A model generated the notes under the pieces. That model did not search any database. It was not told the origin of the DNA and saw only the letters and a list, made by a program, of their open reading frames with translations. This document shows, in pieces, positions 40,298 to 43,989 of a DNA stretch of 43,989 bases. The stretch comes from Cyclobacteriaceae bacterium (lineage in GTDB: Bacteria > Bacteroidota > Bacteroidia > Cytophagales > Cyclobacteriaceae). The translations under genes and the position numbers were made by a program. Location of the stretch: NCBI GenBank assembly GCA_029858965.1, contig JAOUDZ010000033.1, positions 1-43,989 of the forward strand, written 5' to 3'. How positions within the stretch are numbered: position 1 is the first letter of the stretch; each line of letters opens with the position of its first letter.

Positions 40298-43200
40298 TTA
40301 AGCCGGCACTTTCCTGCCTTCCTTAACTTCAGCAGGGAGTTTTTTGGCTTTGTCCAAGTCCAGGACGGCAGGCGATGCAATGAAAATGGAAGAGTAAGTT
40401 CCTATTCCTACACCAACAAGCAAAGCGAAAGAGAATCCGCGTAAAACTTCTCCCCCAAAAATCAATAGCGCAATAACGACAAGGAGCACCGTTCCTGAGG
40501 TTATTATTGTTCTGTTTAAGGTGCTGTTAATGGCGTCGTTGAAAATCTTGTGTCGATTATGGCTTGTGCCCATCCCCAGATATTCGCGGATACGATCATA
40601 CACAATAACCGTATCGTTAATGGAGTAACCAATGACTGTAAGAATCGCGGCGACGAATACCTGATCAATTTCAAACGAAATACCAAACACCCGTACAATA
40701 GCGAATGTGGCAATTACAAACAACGCATCGTGCGCCAGCGCTACCACTGCTCCTGCACTGAACTGCCATCTTCTAAAGCGAAGTAAGATGTATAGAAAAA
40801 TTGCAATTAACGATAACATTGCTGCTTCAAAGGAAGCCCTCTTGATGTCATCCGCCACTGTAGCTTCAACTTTGGTTGAACTGGAAATGGTGAAATGCTG
40901 ATCATCCACTTTAGAGTCATCTTGAACGAACTTCAGCCCTGTTGATTTCTCCAGGCCTCCGATCAAGGTGTTTTTCACTTTTTCATCGGCAGTCTCAGCT
41001 TCATCATTGATGATGTAGGATGTGGTTACTTTCACCACATTATTTGAACCAAAATTCTTGACTTCTGTTCCTGCTCCTTCAAAGCTTGCCGTCAAATCCG
41101 ACTTCAGGGCTGTGGCTTCCACAGCCTTGCTGAAAGTAACCGTATAGGATCTCCCACCTTTAAAATCCACGCCAAGATTCATACCCTGAAATGCAATGAG
41201 TAACATCCCTATTCCGATTATAGTCCCTGAGAAAAGGTATGCTATCCTTCTTTTGCCCACGAAATCAAAATTCAAATCGGAAGCCTTAAAATTAGAAATG
41301 AATGTTTTGAAGTTGATATTGCTTTCATCGCCTTTCTTGGCGACCATCCAGTCGATCACAACGTGTGAAATGTAGAATGCGGTAAAAAATGTGGTTACAA
41401 TGCCCACCATCAATGTAATGGCGAATCCTTTTACAGCGCCCTGCCCAAAAAGATACAACATCAGGGCCGTCAAAAATGTAGTAATGTTAGAGTCAAAAAT
41501 GGTCCAGAAAGAGCGCTTGAATCCTAAAGTGATGGCCTCGCGCAAGCGTCTTCCGTGGCGCATTTCTTCACGAATGCGTTCATAAATAATAACGTTGGCA
41601 TCGACTGCCATACCCATCGTAAGCACAATTCCGGCGATACCAGGCAATGTTAACGAAGCATCGAGCTGAGCCAACACACCAAGGACAAAGAACAAGTTAA
41701 AGACAAGCGAAAAATTGGCAACGCCACCACCTTTACCATAGTAGGCAACCATGAAGACTACTACCAGAATCAGACCGCATGCAATCGAAAAGAATCCCTG
41801 ACCTTGTGCCAGTTTACCCAGCGTAGGTCCAATAATGGCCTCTTCAACAATTTTTGTTGGCGCAGGTAGTGATCCTGCCTTTAATACATTCGCCAAATCC
41901 TTTGCCTCTTCCTGTGTAAAGTTTCCCGAAATCTGGGAGTTGCCATTTGGAATCTCACCATTTACGGAAGGTGCGGAGTATACCGTATTATCCAGTACAA
42001 TTGCGATTCTGCCTTTGGGGCTCTTGCTTGATGCTTCGGCAGTCCACTTTGCCCATATGCGCGTGCCACTTGCACTCATGTTCATGCTTACTGCGGGCCT
42101 GGCATATTCATCCAAATCACTGCGTGCTTCTACGATTACCGTACCATCAAGTTTTGCCTTTCCATTCCTTCCAATATCAATGAAGAATAACTCCAGCGCC
42201 TCTTTTCCCAGCTGATCCGCCTGTGGTTTATTGGACCACAAAACATTAACAGTTCTGGGAAGAATATTTCTGATGTCGGGACGCCTGAAAATTGCGTTGA
42301 TCTTGGAAGTGTCTTTTATGTCGTAGCGAAACGTTCCCGGAGGAGTGCTCAGGGCAAAAAGAGGAGAAACGTTGAGATTCTGTAATGAATCCAATCCTCT
42401 GCTGGTTTCTTTGCTTGTACTGTCTCGCGGCGCACTAGTACTGTCGCCAAGTAGCGAAGACAAATCTTCAGCAGGAGTCTCACTTACTTGCTCGCCGGTA
42501 GGAGTAGAGGCTGTAGAAGAAGTTCGTTGTTCTTTAACCAAGACATCATTAATAGCCAGTAGTTGTGTATTAAGTGTACTGGGCTCAATCACATCCCAGA
42601 ATTCCAGTTTTGCTACGCCTTGCAAAAGCTTGCGGACACGCTGGGGATTATCGGCGCCAGGAATTTCAATTTGAATTCTAGCTGTTCCCGGTAACCGTTG
42701 TATGACAGGCTGTGAAGTGCCAAATTGATCTAACCTGTTGTTTAGAATTGTAAATGATCTATCAATGGCACTCTCAATCTCCTGGTTTACAACACCAATT
42801 ACAACGGCATCATCATCATTTGTAGCGATACGTCCTTTGGTTACGGCATTTGCAAAGATTGAGGCAAGCTTCTTGTCAGGGTTCGCATTGCGGTATGCTT
42901 CAAAAAAGAGATCGCTAAAATTTTCCTGGCTATTCAATTGTTGGCTTCTTGCCCTTTTCAGTGCGCTCAGAAAAGATGAATCCTGGCTATTGGCCGCCAG
43001 GCTTTTGATGATATCCACGGGAGAAACTTCCAGTGTAACGTGCATTCCCCCCTGAAGATCGAGGCCGAGGCTTAATTCATTATCTTTTACTTCTTTATAG
43101 GTATACTCACTTCCAAAGAGATTATATACGGGAAGATTCCAGACTGAATCAAGATAAGTCTGCTTCTTATTGAGACTAACCACATTGCTATCATCCGTCG

Positions 43201-43315
43201 CGAATTCAATTGCATCTTGTTGCACACCACGCGACACGTAGGTAAACGAAAGGTAGTACAAGCATAGTGCTGTTATGACTACCGTTAGGACAATAATTAG
43301 ACCTTTGTTTTGCAT
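40298..43315 (-). CDS. secDF: Protein translocase SecDF fusion
   Basis: The 1005-aa protein is the single-chain SecDF of Bacteroidota. The first half carries the periplasmic P1 domain and SecD motifs (DLQGGMHVTLEV, then FGQGAVKGFAITLMVG and GMAVDANVIIYERIREE). The second half, from about residue 690, carries SecF features (GVDFKGGRSYTV and SINDTVIVYDRIREYL). About twelve membrane segments are visible. It helps pull secreted proteins across the inner membrane using the proton gradient. A 12-base palindrome lies 43 bases upstream. It is followed by a terminator and preceded by the small membrane-anchored gene, with 83 bases between. Confidence 0.97.
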   Translation of the reverse strand: MQNKGLIIVLTVVITALCLYYLSFTYVSRGVQQDAIEFATDDSNVVSLNKKQTYLDSVWNLPVYNLFGSEYTYKEVKDNELSLGLDLQGGMHVTLEVSPVDIIKSLAANSQDSSFLSALKRARSQQLNSQENFSDLFFEAYRNANPDKKLASIFANAVTKGRIATNDDDAVVIGVVNQEIESAIDRSFTILNNRLDQFGTSQPVIQRLPGTARIQIEIPGADNPQRVRKLLQGVAKLEFWDVIEPSTLNTQLLAINDVLVKEQRTSSTASTPTGEQVSETPAEDLSSLLGDSTSAPRDSTSKETSRGLDSLQNLNVSPLFALSTPPGTFRYDIKDTSKINAIFRRPDIRNILPRTVNVLWSNKPQADQLGKEALELFFIDIGRNGKAKLDGTVIVEARSDLDEYARPAVSMNMSASGTRIWAKWTAEASSKSPKGRIAIVLDNTVYSAPSVNGEIPNGNSQISGNFTQEEAKDLANVLKAGSLPAPTKIVEEAIIGPTLGKLAQGQGFFSIACGLILVVVFMVAYYGKGGGVANFSLVFNLFFVLGVLAQLDASLTLPGIAGIVLTMGMAVDANVIIYERIREEMRHGRRLREAITLGFKRSFWTIFDSNITTFLTALMLYLFGQGAVKGFAITLMVGIVTTFFTAFYISHVVIDWMVAKKGDESNINFKTFISNFKASDLNFDFVGKRRIAYLFSGTIIGIGMLLIAFQGMNLGVDFKGGRSYTVTFSKAVEATALKSDLTASFEGAGTEVKNFGSNNVVKVTTSYIINDEAETADEKVKNTLIGGLEKSTGLKFVQDDSKVDDQHFTISSSTKVEATVADDIKRASFEAAMLSLIAIFLYILLRFRRWQFSAGAVVALAHDALFVIATFAIVRVFGISFEIDQVFVAAILTVIGYSINDTVIVYDRIREYLGMGTSHNRHKIFNDAINSTLNRTIITSGTVLLVVIALLIFGGEVLRGFSFALLVGVGIGTYSSIFIASPAVLDLDKAKKLPAEVKEGRKVPA

Positions 43316-43357
43316 ATAATTCAGTAATAATTTTTATAGAAAAAGAAAGAATTTGAA

Positions 43358-43369
43358 GGTGCTAGCACC
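43358..43369. repeat. Perfect 12-base palindrome upstream of secDF
   Basis: GGTGCTAGCACC is a perfect palindrome 43 bases before the secDF start and just after the stop of the small upstream gene. It may be an operator or the base of a short hairpin. Confidence 0.5.
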
Positions 43370-43398
43370 CATTGTGAAATGTGATGAAACGCAAGAAT

Positions 43399-43770
43399 TT
43401 ACGGCGCATTTGGAGATATCACGCTGTCGAAAAGCGTCTTGAAAAATCTATTGGGCGGTATTAAAATGCTAAAATCCTTAGGTTCCAGTTTTGCTTCTTC
43501 AAAGCTTATTTCGAAAAGAAAAATGAGGACTTGATGAAGGACGACATAGGTGGCAGAAGGCAGGCTGCTGGAGGGCAAAGAGATACAAACTTGCGGTTCG
43601 GATTTACTTTCTTGCTGGGTTTCCGTCCTTTCCTGTTGATGTTTGTCCTTCCGATTCAGTTTAGCGTAATCGATTGCCTGGTAATAGAAAAATTGAGAAA
43701 ATACGACAGCCAACACTGTTAGCGGAACAGCAATAGTCATGGCCTTTTTTTGTATTTCTAATTTTCCCAT
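43399..43770 (-). CDS. Small membrane-anchored protein of unknown function
   Basis: The 123-aa product has an N-terminal membrane segment (MTIAVPLTVLAVVFSQFFYY), then a charged Lys/Gln/Glu-rich linker and a C-terminal part with VCISLPSSSLPSATYVVLHQ and LEPKDFSILIPPNRFFKTLF. I recognise no family with certainty. A textbook promoter 20 bases upstream and an ordinary ATG support a genuine gene. It precedes secDF on the same strand, so a membrane-protein context is plausible but unproven. Confidence 0.75.
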   Translation of the reverse strand: MGKLEIQKKAMTIAVPLTVLAVVFSQFFYYQAIDYAKLNRKDKHQQERTETQQESKSEPQVCISLPSSSLPSATYVVLHQVLIFLFEISFEEAKLEPKDFSILIPPNRFFKTLFDSVISPNAP

Positions 43771-43789
43771 GCTTTCGGGTGAAGGACTA

Positions 43790-43819
43790 CAAAAGTATTG
43801 ATTAGAAACTTAAATACAA
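43790..43819 (-). promoter_or_regulatory. Promoter of the small gene before secDF
   Basis: On the minus strand TTG (43819-43817) is followed after exactly 19 bases by TACTTTTG (43797-43790), a full match to TTG-N19-TAnnTTTG. The predicted leader before the ATG at 43770 is about 13 bases. It may also serve secDF if there is no stop to transcription between them. Confidence 0.7.
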
Positions 43820-43869
43820 GCAATGCAGCGGGTATAAGAAAAGCTTTTCTGGTTGGTTAATAGAGGCAT

Positions 43870-43903
43870 AAAAAAAGCCTTTCTGATTTTTCAGAAAGGC
43901 TTT
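43870..43903 (-). terminator. Terminator of the rRNA operon
   Basis: AAAGCCTTTCTGA (43874-43886) and TCAGAAAGGCTTT (43891-43903) form a perfect 13-base stem with a four-base TTTT loop. On the minus strand it is followed by T at 43876-43870, 14 bases past the 5S end. It is the strongest hairpin in the window. Confidence 0.92.
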
Positions 43904-43916
43904 ATAAGAAAAGATA

Positions 43917-43989
43917 GGCAACGACTTACTCTCCCAGGTTTTACCCTAGTACCATCAGCGCTGGTGGGCTTAACTGCTCTGTTCGGAAT
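43917..43989 (-). rRNA. rrf: 5S ribosomal RNA, 3' part
   Basis: The minus strand reads ATTCCGAACAGAGCAGTTAA, followed by GCCCACCAGCGCTGATGGTA, then CTGGGAGAGTAAGTCGTTGCC, which is the conserved loop and helix region and 3' end of bacterial 5S rRNA. The 5' portion lies beyond the window. The 3' end is placed at about 43917 by the usual GTTGCC ending, with a few bases of uncertainty. It marks the end of an rRNA operon transcribed toward lower coordinates. Confidence 0.95.

Overview
The window reads as a chromosomal segment of a Bacteroidota bacterium, most likely from the Cytophagia. Supporting signs are a FecI-type sigma factor, FecR (DUF4974) and STN-domain operon, an Oar-like TonB-dependent receptor, a single-chain SecDF fusion, DUF4254 paired with a GT9 glycosyltransferase, and promoters of the form TTG-N19-TAnnTTTG in front of several genes. 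The genus cannot be fixed from this. Gene density is high, the only gap above 300 bp is 21389-21817, and there is no phage, transposase, CRISPR array or tRNA. The window cuts a gene at its left edge (minus strand) and a 5S rRNA at its right edge (minus strand).

Layout. 1-5269: an edge-truncated secreted protein, a lipoprotein alpha/beta hydrolase, a sugar nucleotidyltransferase divergent from a FucP-like sugar transporter, and a translationally coupled pnuC-vanZ pair. 5456-11634: a kynurenine-pathway (tryptophan degradation) locus with an ALDH8-type aldehyde dehydrogenase and a degenerate SDR on the minus strand, then 3-hydroxyanthranilate dioxygenase, an alkyltransferase (ogt), kynureninase and kynurenine 3-monooxygenase on the plus strand. 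11576-16425: an MltF-like lytic transglycosylase and an Oar-like TonB receptor. 16706-25041: housekeeping and lipid genes (EEP hydrolase, EamA transporter, dusB, CPBP protease, cdsA, glutamate dehydrogenase, psd, fatty acid desaturase). 25048-28478: an ECF sigma factor, an anti-sigma FecR and an unusual STN protein with about eleven 16-residue repeats ending in a barrel-like C-terminus. 28607-35316: a 199-aa orphan, DUF4254-GT9, a HAD phosphatase, ornithine aminotransferase, rmuC, a GroES-like protein and a 69-aa orphan. 35460-40225: ndk, then a compact plus-strand run of DHH phosphoesterase, two double-FKBP lipoproteins, rdgB and udk. 40298-43989: secDF, a small membrane-anchored orphan with a textbook promoter, and the 3' end of an rRNA operon with its terminator.

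How the genes fit together. HAAO, KynU and KMO cover three consecutive steps from kynurenine, and the ALDH8-type enzyme suggests the catabolic branch through 2-aminomuconate semialdehyde. The entry enzymes, the ACMS decarboxylase and the aminomuconate deaminase are not in the window. Ornithine aminotransferase and glutamate dehydrogenase also feed amino-acid catabolism. cdsA, psd and the desaturase serve membrane lipids, and the double-FKBP lipoproteins, MltF and SecDF serve the envelope. The least explained unit is the sigma/anti-sigma/repeat-protein operon, which has the signalling layout of a FecIR system but no TonB-dependent receptor in it.
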